Shown: positions 16,825 through 26,631, numbered from the stretch's first letter. The stretch is DNA of 64,000 bases from Chitinophagaceae bacterium IBVUCB1 (GCA_002127285.1 NFUW01000001.1:1128057-1192056); one strand, 5' to 3'. Made by a program: numbers and translations. Notes: generated by a model from the letters alone, not told the origin.

Positions 16825-17481
16825 ATGGATATCGAACAATTAATGCCGCATGTAGAAGCTATCATATTTGCCAGCGAACGCCCTGTAACGCTCATGGAAA
16901 TGACAGATATGCTCAGCACCGCATTGGAAGAAATAGTAGAGGGAGAGCGTGTAGCAACTTGCATAGAAGCCGTGCGCGAAAAATACGAAGCACCGTACTA
17001 TCCTTTTCAGCTAAGAGAAGCGGGTGGCGGTTATCAGTTCCTCACCAAAAAAGCATATCATAAAACGGTATTGCAGCTCAACGGCGATAAGCATATCAAA
17101 AAACTATCTACCGCCGCTATGGAAACGCTGGCTATCATTGCCTACAAGCAACCGATAACCAAAGCCGAAATCGAATTTATACGCGGTGTAAGTGCCGATT
17201 ATTCTATACAGAAGCTACTGGAAAAAGACCTGATAGTAATAACAGGCCGCAACGAAAACATGGTGGGCAAGCCGCTTACCTACGCCACTTCCAAAAACTT
17301 TATGGATTATCTCGGCATCAACAATTCGGGTGAATTGCCGCAACTGAAAGATATTACCAATATCGACATCGTATTGCCTACAGATGCCGCCGATGCCATG
17401 CCTGAAGATGAGGCGCAACTGCTGGTAGCAGCAGATGGCAGCATCGTACAGGAAGAAAGTACAGAACAAGCACCTGAATAG
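16825..17481 (+). CDS. scpB: Segregation and condensation protein B
   Basis: ScpB, the winged-helix partner of ScpA and SMC in chromosome condensation, 218 residues. The family core is visible: HVEAIIFASERPVTLMEM at the N-terminus, LSTAAMETLAIIAYKQPITK (about 95-114) and the second winged helix with IEFIRGVSADYSIQKLLEKD. The ATG at 16825 is chosen over an upstream one at 16786, because the conserved domain begins immediately after it. The last 40 residues are acidic and low in complexity. scpA is not adjacent. Confidence 0.93.
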   Translation: MDIEQLMPHVEAIIFASERPVTLMEMTDMLSTALEEIVEGERVATCIEAVREKYEAPYYPFQLREAGGGYQFLTKKAYHKTVLQLNGDKHIKKLSTAAMETLAIIAYKQPITKAEIEFIRGVSADYSIQKLLEKDLIVITGRNENMVGKPLTYATSKNFMDYLGINNSGELPQLKDITNIDIVLPTDAADAMPEDEAQLLVAADGSIVQEESTEQAPE

Positions 17482-17502
17482 TAACCCATTATATTCGCAA
17501 CT

Positions 17503-17533
17503 GCCCCGTGTCGTCATACACGGGGCTTTTTTT
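17503..17533 (+). terminator. Terminator after scpB
   Basis: Nine-base-pair stem GCCCCGTGT (17503-17511) and ACACGGGGC (17518-17526) with a 6-base loop and a run of seven T. Confidence 0.9.
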
Positions 17534-17579
17534 ATGCTTTAATTTCCCGCTAATGACATGAAACCCAAGGCAAATCGTA

Positions 17580-17587
17580 TAATTTTG
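17580..17587 (+). promoter_or_regulatory. -7 box for the M28-PDZ peptidase gene
   Basis: TAATTTTG matches TAnnTTTG, 18 bases before the ATG at 17606. No convincing TTG upstream. Confidence 0.5.
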
Positions 17588-17605
17588 CAGCATTAAACAA
17601 TCAGG

Positions 17606-19240
17606 ATGAGGTTTCTTGCTGTTGGGGCATTGGTGTTAGCTACACCGCTTTTTATTGCAACTACGTCTTTAGCTAAGGATAAGAAGACAATCAAAGAACT
17701 GAAAAAACAAATCGGTTACCTCGCGTCCGACGAGTTGGAAGGCAGGCGCACGGGCAGCAATGGCGAAAAGAAAGCAGCCGAATACATCATCGCGTATTAT
17801 CAACAAAATGGTATAGCGGCATATAAGGGCAATTACCGTTATCCATTCAGTTTTGTAACAGGCAAAGAAATCATGCCGTTGACAAGCATCATCATCAACG
17901 GACAAAAAATAACAGACCTGAGCGAAGCATTTCCATTGCCTTTTAGTGTGAACAGTAAACGCGCCACAGGCGATGCATTGGCTGGCGTGCTGGAGCATGG
18001 CAATGTATGGTTGATGCCTTTATATTCAGATGCAGACGAAGCAAAAGATGCACACTTCGATTGGGAAAAAACAGCGCACGAAAAGGCCAAAGAGGCAGCA
18101 GAGCAAGGTGCAGCAGGCATATTGTTCTACGACAACTATGGTGCAAAGTACGAACCCGAGTACAACAAAAAATCAGACTACGAAACATTGGATGTACCCG
18201 TTGGCATACTTACCTACAAAGGCTACAAGAAATACATTGAAAAAATAGACGGCAGTGTAGCTATAGATATGATGGTGGTGCTGAAGAAAGCAGAGATGAC
18301 GGGCACTAACATAGCAGCGTATGTAGATAACGGCGCGAAGCACACCGTAGTAATAGGTGCGCATTACGACCACTTAGGGCATGGCGAAGACGGCAACAGC
18401 CTGCATGCAAAAAAAGACGGGCAAATACACAATGGTGCAGACGACAACGCCAGTGGTACGGTGGCACTGATGCAACTGGCAAAGCGCATCAAAAATAGTA
18501 AGCTGAAAAAATACAATTATTTATTCATCCATTTTTCGGGAGAGGAATTGGGTTTGCTGGGTTCTAAAGCCATTGTAAAACAAGAACAATTAGACAGTAC
18601 CAAGCTGGCATACATGCTGAACATGGATATGGTAGGCAGGCTGAACGACAGCACCCACGCGCTGACGATTGGCGGTGTCGGCACATCGCCCGTATGGGGT
18701 AGGGTGGTAGATAAAAACAACCCATCCTTCAAAATAAGCTACGATAGTGCAGGTGTTGGCCCGTCCGACCACAGCTCATTTTATTATCAGGGTGTGCCCG
18801 TGCTGTTTTTCTTTACAGGCTTGCATACAGACTATCACAAGCCGAGCGACGACGCGGATAAGATAAACTACAAAGGGCAGGCTATGTTGATGAACTACAT
18901 CTATAGCGTAGTAGCAAAGATGGAAAAAGAACCGAAGCCTGCGTTTACACCCACTAAGCAATCAACCGTTGGCAAAGTAAGGTTTAAAGTAACGCTGGGC
19001 GTAATGCCCGACTATTCTTATCAGAATGGTGGTGTGCGTATAGATGGTGTTACGGAAAACAAACCCGCCATCAAAGCAGGTATGAAGGGTGGCGACATCA
19101 TCATACAGCTTGGCGAGTATAAAGTAACGGGTATGCAAACCTATATGGAAGCACTTGGCAAGTTTGCAGAGGGAGATAAAACAGAAGTAAAAATAATGCG
19201 CGATGGCAAAGAGCTTGCATTGCCTATCGAGTTTAAATAA
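17606..19240 (+). CDS. M28 family zinc aminopeptidase with C-terminal PDZ domain
   Basis: Exported metallopeptidase of 544 residues. A signal peptide covers about 1-23. The catalytic domain shows zinc ligands in GAHYDHLGHG, NGADDNASGT, SGEELGLLGS (base and ligand glutamates), MLNMDMVGRL and GLHTDYHKPSDD. An inserted PA-like segment (about 115-215) lies between the N-terminal region and the active site. The last 90 residues form a PDZ-like domain with VTENKPAIKAGMKGGDIIIQ. It likely trims peptides in the periplasm or on the surface. A second, unrelated-in-detail M28 protein is at 30246. Confidence 0.92.
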   Translation: MRFLAVGALVLATPLFIATTSLAKDKKTIKELKKQIGYLASDELEGRRTGSNGEKKAAEYIIAYYQQNGIAAYKGNYRYPFSFVTGKEIMPLTSIIINGQKITDLSEAFPLPFSVNSKRATGDALAGVLEHGNVWLMPLYSDADEAKDAHFDWEKTAHEKAKEAAEQGAAGILFYDNYGAKYEPEYNKKSDYETLDVPVGILTYKGYKKYIEKIDGSVAIDMMVVLKKAEMTGTNIAAYVDNGAKHTVVIGAHYDHLGHGEDGNSLHAKKDGQIHNGADDNASGTVALMQLAKRIKNSKLKKYNYLFIHFSGEELGLLGSKAIVKQEQLDSTKLAYMLNMDMVGRLNDSTHALTIGGVGTSPVWGRVVDKNNPSFKISYDSAGVGPSDHSSFYYQGVPVLFFFTGLHTDYHKPSDDADKINYKGQAMLMNYIYSVVAKMEKEPKPAFTPTKQSTVGKVRFKVTLGVMPDYSYQNGGVRIDGVTENKPAIKAGMKGGDIIIQLGEYKVTGMQTYMEALGKFAEGDKTEVKIMRDGKELALPIEFK

Positions 19241-19255
19241 TCCGTTTGTCAATTC

Positions 19256-19813
19256 ATGCCTTTATATTCAATTGCCATACTGCCCGATGCCGAAGCTACT
19301 GCCAAAGTAGTAGCTAAGAAGAAGCAATTGAAAGAAGCCATCGGTTGGTTCAATACTGTCAATACATTACCATACATCACCATCAGCACATTTGAAGCCG
19401 GTGATATAGATACACTGCCCGATTTGCTTAAAAAAATGGCAGGTATAGCTGCCCGCCAGCCCGATATAAAACTCCGCTTCAACCAATTGATGAAATTCGA
19501 CCACGGTGCGTTTTGCATTGTACCCGACGAGGAATCTGAAACGAAATTAAGAAAGCTGATGGCTGATTTTCAGCAACTACCTGTAACCAATACGGCTACC
19601 AACAGAGTGCCACACATCACCATTGGCAACGGGCTAAGTGATAAAGAACTGCGCATAGCAGGCGAATTGATTACAGACATCAGCCTCAGGTTTCAGGCTT
19701 GCAGCATCGCATTCAGAAAGCTGAATACAGAAGCCGACCAGTACGATATGATTGAAGAGTTTCCGTTTCGCAACGGTTATTTGCAGCAGGTAGCGCAGCA
19801 AAGTTTATTTTAA
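19256..19813 (+). CDS. 2H phosphoesterase-like (2'-5' RNA ligase family) protein
   Basis: A 185-residue protein with the bilobal 2H phosphoesterase plan. The second catalytic motif is intact (PHITIGNGL, about 121-129). The first, expected as HxTI, reads LPYITISTF (about 40-48), so the histidine is replaced by tyrosine. The N-terminus MPLYSIAILPD matches the family's first strand. With one histidine missing, catalysis by the usual two-histidine mechanism is doubtful. It could be a binder of RNA or cyclic nucleotides. The last four bases overlap the convergent ABC transporter gene. Confidence 0.72.
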   Translation: MPLYSIAILPDAEATAKVVAKKKQLKEAIGWFNTVNTLPYITISTFEAGDIDTLPDLLKKMAGIAARQPDIKLRFNQLMKFDHGAFCIVPDEESETKLRKLMADFQQLPVTNTATNRVPHITIGNGLSDKELRIAGELITDISLRFQACSIAFRKLNTEADQYDMIEEFPFRNGYLQQVAQQSLF

Positions 19814-21591
19814 TTATCAGCCGCCGTTTGGTGTTTGTATAGCGCGGCATACTTTCCGTTCAGTGCCATCAGTTCTTCGTGTGTACCTTGCTCGGCAATG
19901 TTGCCATCATCCAATACAAGTATCTTATCGAACTGCCAGCTTGTAAATATGCGGTGAGTGATGACGATGGTTGTGGTGTATTGCAGATGGCTTTGCAGAT
20001 TGTGCAGTATGGTTTGCTCCGTTTGTGTATCAACCGCCGATAGCGATTCGTCCATCAGTAGTATCTTACTCTTCTTCAGCAATGCCCTTGCAAGCACCAT
20101 CCGTTGTTTTTGCCCGCCCGATAGCATCACGCCACGCTCACCTATCACGGTGTCGTAGCCATTGGCAAGGGTGTCTATATCTTTCTGCAAATCTGCCAGC
20201 ATAGCGGCTTGCTTCACATCCGCCTCGCTAGCCCACTCGCTGCCGAATTTAATATTGTTATATACTGTATCAGAGAACAGATAGGCTTCTTGCGGTGCAT
20301 ACGCTATCTGCGAGCGCAGGCTATGTAGTTGATAAGCGTTTACAGATGTGCCATCTATCAGCACCTCACCATCGGCAGGTTGGTACATGCGCAGCAGCAT
20401 ATGTGCAAGGGTAGATTTTCCTGAACCTGTTTTGCCGATGATGGCAATTTTTTGCCCTGCTTCTATCGCTACATCAAATTGGCGCAATGCCTGTATGCCT
20501 GTATGTGGGTAAGTAAAGCTGACTTGTTTGAAATGGATATGCCCTGTTATCGTTTTACTGATGGCATCCGGCGCATCTTTTATTTCAGGTGGTGTTTCCA
20601 GAAATTCATTGATGCGTTTTTGCGATGCACCCGCACGTTGTATCATAGATGCCACCCAGCCTATGCTGGATATGGGAAACATCAGCAGGTTGATATACAG
20701 TACAAACTCGGCGATATTGCCTACCGTGATGCTGCCGTTGATGGCATAGTAGCCGCCTATCAGTACGGTACTCAGCATACTAAGCCCGATAAACAAGTTC
20801 ATAGACGGGAAGTATATAGCCTCTGTCAGCGATAGGTTAGTGGCACTTTTTCTGTATTGCTCCGATGTGTTGAAGAAAAAGCGCAGCATATTATTTTCCT
20901 GTACAAACGATTTGATAACGCGAATGCCTGAATAAGATTCCTGCGCCGTGGTAGTCAGTTCGCTTAGCTGCGCCTGTATCTGTTCGCTCTTACGAAAAAT
21001 GATGCTGTTGACGATATAAATACAGATGGCAAGCAGCGGCAAAGGGGCTATTACATACACCGTTAGTAAAGGGTTTACACGCAGCATACCCCACACGCAC
21101 ATAATGCTCAGCACTATCAGGTTGATGCTATACATCAGCGATGGCCCCGTGTACATCCGCACGCGCGATACATCTTCTGCAATACGGTTCATCAGGTCGC
21201 CCGTATAGTGTGTTTTGTAAAACTGGGTATGCAGTTGCTGATAGTGGGTATATACTTCGTTTTTCTGGTCGTACTCTATCAGGCGGCTCATTACGATAAT
21301 GGTTTGCCGCATAAAGAACATGAACACACCGCGCGCCAGTGCCAGCCCCAAAAGCAATAAGCCATTCCACAATACCAGTTCAAATATGTTTGTCTCTATG
21401 TCGCCTTTAGCATTTGCATCCGTCAGTTGATGGTATTGCACTACCGCAGCCTCTACTTTATCAAGCACATCGCGCACTACAGTGGGCGATACTACGGCGA
21501 ATAGGTTGGATACTGTTACAAACAGCATTCCCCACAACAACCGCCATTTATATTTGACGAAGTATTTATTAAGCGCGGCAAGGCTTTTCAT
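19810..21591 (-). CDS. ABC exporter, fused permease and ATPase (MsbA/MdlB-like)
   Basis: Half-transporter of 593 residues. Six membrane helices occupy about 15-320, followed by an intact ATPase: Walker A GKTGSGKST, Q-loop IAYAPQEAYLF, signature LSGGQKQR, Walker B ILLMDESLSAVD and the histidine in VITHRI. Substrate is unknown; the family exports lipids, peptides or drugs. A frame from a TTG at 21600 is open, but the ATG at 21591 is a better start. The intact motifs make a useful contrast to the degenerate ABC protein at 48392. Confidence 0.9.
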   Translation of the reverse strand: MKSLAALNKYFVKYKWRLLWGMLFVTVSNLFAVVSPTVVRDVLDKVEAAVVQYHQLTDANAKGDIETNIFELVLWNGLLLLGLALARGVFMFFMRQTIIVMSRLIEYDQKNEVYTHYQQLHTQFYKTHYTGDLMNRIAEDVSRVRMYTGPSLMYSINLIVLSIMCVWGMLRVNPLLTVYVIAPLPLLAICIYIVNSIIFRKSEQIQAQLSELTTTAQESYSGIRVIKSFVQENNMLRFFFNTSEQYRKSATNLSLTEAIYFPSMNLFIGLSMLSTVLIGGYYAINGSITVGNIAEFVLYINLLMFPISSIGWVASMIQRAGASQKRINEFLETPPEIKDAPDAISKTITGHIHFKQVSFTYPHTGIQALRQFDVAIEAGQKIAIIGKTGSGKSTLAHMLLRMYQPADGEVLIDGTSVNAYQLHSLRSQIAYAPQEAYLFSDTVYNNIKFGSEWASEADVKQAAMLADLQKDIDTLANGYDTVIGERGVMLSGGQKQRMVLARALLKKSKILLMDESLSAVDTQTEQTILHNLQSHLQYTTTIVITHRIFTSWQFDKILVLDDGNIAEQGTHEELMALNGKYAALYKHQTAADN

Positions 21592-21656
21592 GCAACGCAA
21601 ATGTCGGCAATTTGCAACAGCAAACCCTCTGACATCTGAAAACTATTAGTAAAAAA

Positions 21657-23936
21657 TCAGTCTATTATAAAATGAAGCGATGCATAAACACTGCGTGGCA
21701 TCAGAAAGCCCGTGCCACTGGTACCATGTACGCTGCCTGTAGATGTGCTGCTAAGCCCCGATACATTCCGCCTTGTTACGTTCAGTATATTCTTCACACC
21801 TGCTATCACTTGCAGTTTGTTATTAAACAGCTTTTTTTCCAGCGAGCCATCCAGCATATTCAATGACTCTTGTGTACCATTATAAGTAGCAGTACCATCT
21901 ATATTGTTTTGTATAAAGGGCTGCGCTCCTGTCAGTTTGTAAAACAGGTTGATATTGAGCCCTGTCTTTTGCCAATAATATTGCAGGTTGGCATTAGCTT
22001 CCACTACATCAAATGCGTTATACACACCTTTTTCTTCAAACGTATAATTGTAAGAATAGCCAAGCTGCAGGTGGAAGTTGCGCCATTGTGCATCCATTTG
22101 CGCAGTACCTATGGCATTCGTCTGGCGGGTGATGTTATGGTATCTGTATGATATGCTGTTCGTATCGTGCGGGTTGATGTTTACCAGCGTGATGCCATTG
22201 TTGACAGCATTGTAAAAGCCTGTTACCATGAATTGTACATAGTCCGCTTTCCTTTCGTATGCCTGATACGATGCCGATACTTGCAGGTGGTTACTGTTTT
22301 CTGCTTTGATGTCGGGGTTGCCTACAATGTAGTGGTTCTGGTCTATAAAGCTCAGATACATTTCTTTGAGCGACGGTGCTCTGAATCCGCGAGAATAAGA
22401 GCCGCGCACCTGCATCACTTTGCTTGGTGTGTATAGCAGGTTGATGCTTGGTATTACGGGCGCTTTGTATGCTGTATTATACAATGCCCGCAGCCCGCCC
22501 TGTGCTGTCAGCTTGTCTTTCACAAGCGGATAGGTAAGGTTGGTATATACCGCGTAGTCTTGTATCTCTTTATCATAACCGCTAACCTTCAGGCTGCGGG
22601 CATAATCAAGGTTTACATCATAACCCACATTGTATTGCAGCAGTTTGTATTGATTGATGTAATTACCCCTGAATGTATAGGTCTGAAAACGTGATGTGTC
22701 TTGGTCGCCCGTGCCGTTAGTTGGTATGCGTTCCATCGTTACCATGTTCTGCTCTACACGGTTGCGTATTCGGTAATAATGCGCATAGCTGTTTTGGCTT
22801 TGCCAGCGTCCTGTTTTACCTGCCTTGCCTTCTGCCATCAGCCTGTTCAGCGAGCGGGTAGTATGATAGTATTCATCAATGGCGTATGCCTTCCACGGGT
22901 CCCAAGTTTGCAAGCTGCCTTTGTTGGTTACTTTTTCGTTCATAAAGTCTGATGCGAACATCAACCTGAACTGGCTTGGGGCAGTATAACTATAAGCCAC
23001 ATTGGCAAGGTATTGCTCATAAGGCTTGAAGAAGAAAGCACGGCTGGTATGTATCGTATCTCCGTTATAGTGCAGCGGGCGGTCTATACTTTTATAGCCA
23101 CCAAAAAAATTGCGCCCGCCACCTGCTGTTAGCTGATGCCTTTCTTTCAGTTTGTAGGTTACAGATGCATCGCCATTGTACTTGCCAATAGATTCCGCAT
23201 AGGTATTTATCCTCGCACCTATTTTTTTATTTTCTTTTCGGGTAATGACGTTTATCACACCACCTATGGCATCAGTTCCATACACCACACTCATTGGCCC
23301 TTGTATCAATTCTATACGCTCTACATTGTTCATGTTTATCTGCGTCAGGTTGATATTGCCAAACTCGCGTCCGTTTACAGGCATGCCATCCACCAGTATT
23401 TTTACTTTGTCACCGCTCATACCCTGCATACGGATGTTGCTACCCAATATACCTGCATCGCCTACGGTTACATTCAGTTGGTTTCGCAATGCGTCGCCAA
23501 GGCTTACAGCACCCAATGCCTGTATCTGCGAGCGTGGTATCACCTGATATACAGATAGGGCGTTCTTCATCTTCACGGGTTGGCTCAGGCCCGTTACCAC
23601 CACTTCATCCAGCGCACTGAATTTTTTAGTAAGTACGGCTTTTATTGTACGGTTGTCAGGTGCTTGCTGCCATGTTTTTTTATAAGGCTCATACCCCTGC
23701 ATTGCTACTTCTACGGTAACGGGATATGCGTTTTGTACTATCGTTGCTTTACCATCTTCGTCTGTTTGTGTACTGGTAGTTAGTTTCCCGTCTTGTCCGT
23801 AGATATTAATAAAGGCGGGCCATACAGGTAGCCTGTTCTCTCTGTCTTGCACTACAAGCCGCAGGGTATCTTGTGCCCATACATATGTATTGCACAATAC
23901 ACCTATCATCATCATAAAAATCAGTCGCCTCATCAT
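21657..23936 (-). CDS. TonB-dependent receptor, probably for haem
   Basis: Outer-membrane receptor of 759 residues. After a signal peptide (to about residue 21) comes a carboxypeptidase-regulatory-like domain (about 24-110), a TonB-box-like DEVVVTGLSQP, the plug (GSNIRMQGMSGDKVKILVDG) and a 22-stranded barrel ending in aromatic/hydrophobic residues. The barrel has FRAPSLKEMYL followed by a histidine and NPDIKAE, resembling the FRAP/NPNL boxes and intervening histidine of haem and haemoglobin receptors. It is 81 bases downstream of a HmuY-like gene on the same strand, supporting haem uptake. The substrate is inferred. Confidence 0.85.
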   Translation of the reverse strand: MMRRLIFMMMIGVLCNTYVWAQDTLRLVVQDRENRLPVWPAFINIYGQDGKLTTSTQTDEDGKATIVQNAYPVTVEVAMQGYEPYKKTWQQAPDNRTIKAVLTKKFSALDEVVVTGLSQPVKMKNALSVYQVIPRSQIQALGAVSLGDALRNQLNVTVGDAGILGSNIRMQGMSGDKVKILVDGMPVNGREFGNINLTQINMNNVERIELIQGPMSVVYGTDAIGGVINVITRKENKKIGARINTYAESIGKYNGDASVTYKLKERHQLTAGGGRNFFGGYKSIDRPLHYNGDTIHTSRAFFFKPYEQYLANVAYSYTAPSQFRLMFASDFMNEKVTNKGSLQTWDPWKAYAIDEYYHTTRSLNRLMAEGKAGKTGRWQSQNSYAHYYRIRNRVEQNMVTMERIPTNGTGDQDTSRFQTYTFRGNYINQYKLLQYNVGYDVNLDYARSLKVSGYDKEIQDYAVYTNLTYPLVKDKLTAQGGLRALYNTAYKAPVIPSINLLYTPSKVMQVRGSYSRGFRAPSLKEMYLSFIDQNHYIVGNPDIKAENSNHLQVSASYQAYERKADYVQFMVTGFYNAVNNGITLVNINPHDTNSISYRYHNITRQTNAIGTAQMDAQWRNFHLQLGYSYNYTFEEKGVYNAFDVVEANANLQYYWQKTGLNINLFYKLTGAQPFIQNNIDGTATYNGTQESLNMLDGSLEKKLFNNKLQVIAGVKNILNVTRRNVSGLSSTSTGSVHGTSGTGFLMPRSVYASLHFIID

Positions 23937-24017
23937 CTGTTCTTATTTTCAGAAAAAGTCCGGCTGCAGATGACTCTCCACAACCGAACTTTTCAACCAA
24001 TCCACGCTATATCATAA

Positions 24018-25349
24018 TTAGTGTTGAACCACTAATTTTTGTGTTGCTTTCCATTCGCCGCTTGCAATAGTTATCATATAGATGCCATTGGTATAAGCAG
24101 CGGTGTTGATGCGATAAGCATTTACCCCCGCATTCAGTTTCAAGTTATGCCTTTCAACTACTTTACCTGTCAGGTCTGTTACAAATATCATGGTATTGGC
24201 ATCTGCCTGTTTTGCATCCAGCATAATGTTTGCCTCGTTGGCAGCAGGGTTGGGTGCTACGGTATAGGCAGTAACAGCACTGTTGATATTATTTACACTC
24301 AATACATCGCCCAGCTTACGTTTTTCAAATATAATTTTGCCCGGCAAGAAAGAAGGATTACCAGATGAACCACTGAACTGCAGAAAGTGCAACTGGTAGT
24401 ACTCGTTTGTATTTTTTGTTTTGATGAAATAGTTAGCAGAGTCGCGCACTACCCATGATGGCGGGGGCGGTGTCTTCCAGTCAGAGCCGATGATGTTGAT
24501 AGCAGTACCGTATGTTTTTGCCATAAAGCCCGTAGTATCGGGGTTGAGAGCAATAACTTCTGAAACAGATACACCAAAGTTTGATAATACCGTCATTACA
24601 GGATATGATGCCGTTACGCTGCCTTGTGTTACTGTTTCTCTGTAGCGGGTAAATAGTACATCCCATGCAGTCCTGCCCGGTTCGCGGTCTGTAATAGCAT
24701 CGGTTGCCAGATTAAAGTACGCGAAGTTGCGGTCAGTAAAACCGTTTTTGCGGTAGATGCGTATGGTGCGGTCATTTGTGCCATCTATGTTTGCTACACG
24801 TACTATGTATTGTATAGAATCCATGGGTGTGCTTTTGTATTGCTGCACCAGCAGCAGGTAAGCTACGCCATTTGCTCTTACCATATACAATGAGTCACCA
24901 TCTACAAAGTGAGATGTCAAATTGTATTTACCCCAACCGTAGTCAAAAGGATTAGAAGCATCCGCATTCATGTTTAGTGCGCCATAATTCCATGAAGTGT
25001 CAGAATTTATCATGGCAACTTTGTTTTGTGTGTCGGCTGGGAGAGTAAGCGTACCGAAGCTGGCAGCAGTTTTATTCAGCGAATACACCATAACATCTGC
25101 CTGTACATGATTGGCAATAATCGGTGCTTTAGCAGATGCACCGAATTGGGGTATCATACCAAATGCCAGATGCCATTTTGTATTTGTATCGCGCTTGGCA
25201 CTTCCGTTCTTAAAGCTGTAGTAAATATCAACAGGATAAGACTTGCCAACTGTAGAACCCATTTCCACGGAGTCTGTTACCCAAGTTTGCGCATTTGCAT
25301 TTATTGTACAAGCTGTAATGCCTAATAATAGTAGAGATTTTATATTCAT
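24018..25349 (-). CDS. HmuY-like haem-binding protein with T9SS sorting domain
   Basis: Secreted protein of 443 residues. Signal peptide MNIKSLLLLGITACTINANA. The body shows features like the HmuY family: YYSFKNG followed by KWHLAFG, a later TAWDVLFTRY, and YYQLHFLQFSG with GKIIFEKRKL before the end. Residues about 365-443 form a type A T9SS C-terminal domain (APNPAANEANIML, VTDLTGKVV, YTNGIYMITI), so it should be exported through the outer membrane and anchored. Classical HmuY is a lipoprotein, so the T9SS tail is notable. Haem-ligand residues cannot be assigned with confidence. Confidence 0.65.
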   Translation of the reverse strand: MNIKSLLLLGITACTINANAQTWVTDSVEMGSTVGKSYPVDIYYSFKNGSAKRDTNTKWHLAFGMIPQFGASAKAPIIANHVQADVMVYSLNKTAASFGTLTLPADTQNKVAMINSDTSWNYGALNMNADASNPFDYGWGKYNLTSHFVDGDSLYMVRANGVAYLLLVQQYKSTPMDSIQYIVRVANIDGTNDRTIRIYRKNGFTDRNFAYFNLATDAITDREPGRTAWDVLFTRYRETVTQGSVTASYPVMTVLSNFGVSVSEVIALNPDTTGFMAKTYGTAINIIGSDWKTPPPPSWVVRDSANYFIKTKNTNEYYQLHFLQFSGSSGNPSFLPGKIIFEKRKLGDVLSVNNINSAVTAYTVAPNPAANEANIMLDAKQADANTMIFVTDLTGKVVERHNLKLNAGVNAYRINTAAYTNGIYMITIASGEWKATQKLVVQH

Positions 25350-25372
25350 CAGAGAAGTGTTTTTTTACAGCA

Positions 25373-25380
25373 CAAAGGTA
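25373..25380 (-). promoter_or_regulatory. -7 box for the HmuY-like/receptor operon
   Basis: On the minus strand TACCTTTG matches TAnnTTTG, 23 bases upstream of the ATG. No TTG at the usual spacing; the gene may need an activator. Confidence 0.5.
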
Positions 25381-25447
25381 CGTTCACACTCCCCCCGCAG
25401 ATTGCTCTGAATCAAGTTATTACAATCCCATGACATAGCGCTGATAG

Positions 25448-26437
25448 CTATATCCAGCCTTGGTTGTGCAGGTATTTGGCTATCTGTACGGCATTGGTTG
25501 CTGCGCCTTTTCGCAGGTTGTCGGCTACTATCCAGCAATTCAGGGTATTGGGCTGGCTATAGTCGCGGCGGATGCGTCCCACAAATACCTCGTCTTTGCC
25601 GGCCGCATCAAGCGGCATGGGGTAGGCATTGGCTTTGGGGTTGTCTATCACTACCACACCCGACATATTGCTCAGTATTTCCCTCACATCGTTTTCTTCA
25701 AAATCCTTATGAAACTCAATATTCACGCTCTCGCTATGCCCGCCCGTTACGGGTACACGTACGGTGGTAGCCGTTACTTTTATGCTGTCGTCGCCCATTA
25801 TCTTGCAGGTTTCCAGCACCATTTTCATTTCTTCCTTGGTATAGCCATTATCCTGAAACACGTCTATATGCGGCAGTACGTTCATATCTATACGGTGGGG
25901 GTACACACCAAATCCATCGCCGCCTGCCCGCTGGTTTTCCATTTCCTTTACCGCCTTCTGCCCTGTACCGCTTACACTTTGGTATGTGCTTACAACCACG
26001 CGTTTGATGCCGTATGTATCGTGCAGGGGTTTTAATACCATTACCATTTGTATGGTGCTGCAGTTGGGGTTGGCTATTATCAGGTCATCTTTTGTCAGTA
26101 CGTTGCCGTTTACCTCGGGTACTACCAGCTTTTTGGTAGGGTCCATGCGCCAAGCCGACGAGTTATCTACCACATAACAACCCACCTCTGCAAATTTTGG
26201 TGCCAGTTCCAGCGATGTGCTGCCGCCTGCCGAGAAGATAGCCAGTTGCGGCTTCATGCTGATGGCGGTTTCCGCATTCACTACGCTGTAACTTTTGCCC
26301 TTGTACTGTACCTGCATACCTACCGACTTTTCAGAAGCCACCGGTATCAGTTCAGTCAATGGAAAGTTTCTTTCTTCAAGAATCTGCAACATGGTGCTGC
26401 CAACCAGCCCTGTTGCGCCTACTACAGCTACGCGCAT
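25448..26437 (-). CDS. asd: Aspartate-semialdehyde dehydrogenase
   Basis: Reduces aspartyl phosphate to aspartate semialdehyde with NADPH, the branch point to lysine/diaminopimelate, threonine and methionine. 329 residues. The NADP-binding VVGATGLVGSTML opens the protein. The catalytic cysteine is C126 in NPNCSTIQM, and VPVTGGHSESVNIEF carries the substrate-binding histidine and serine region. It is a single gene with its own -7 box; a palindromic repeat block sits upstream of the promoter. Confidence 0.96.
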   Translation of the reverse strand: MRVAVVGATGLVGSTMLQILEERNFPLTELIPVASEKSVGMQVQYKGKSYSVVNAETAISMKPQLAIFSAGGSTSLELAPKFAEVGCYVVDNSSAWRMDPTKKLVVPEVNGNVLTKDDLIIANPNCSTIQMVMVLKPLHDTYGIKRVVVSTYQSVSGTGQKAVKEMENQRAGGDGFGVYPHRIDMNVLPHIDVFQDNGYTKEEMKMVLETCKIMGDDSIKVTATTVRVPVTGGHSESVNIEFHKDFEENDVREILSNMSGVVVIDNPKANAYPMPLDAAGKDEVFVGRIRRDYSQPNTLNCWIVADNLRKGAATNAVQIAKYLHNQGWI

Positions 26438-26459
26438 TGTATCAAAAATTTACGGTTTG

Positions 26460-26467
26460 CAAAGATA
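26460..26467 (-). promoter_or_regulatory. -7 box for asd
   Basis: TATCTTTG on the minus strand, 22 bases before the asd ATG. A TTG is present but only 15 bases away, shorter than usual. Confidence 0.5.
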
Positions 26468-26476
26468 ATAGATTTG

Positions 26477-26511
26477 CCTCCCCAAACCCCTCCCAAAGAG
26501 GGGCTTTTTTC
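26477..26511. repeat. Single palindromic block upstream of asd
   Basis: CCTCCCCAAACCCCTCCCAAAGAGGGGCTTTTTT is one half of the paired-palindrome repeat family (compare the block before nuoL). No partner block is seen nearby. Confidence 0.7.
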
Positions 26512-26631
26512 ATTTTGAGTGCTGTCAGGAGTTTCTTGCCGACAGAGACAACCAAGTACAAGCTTTACAGCGCTTGAATGTAATGATAGATAGCCTGTTG
26601 ATATTGTGTATATTTATACAAATAGATAAAT

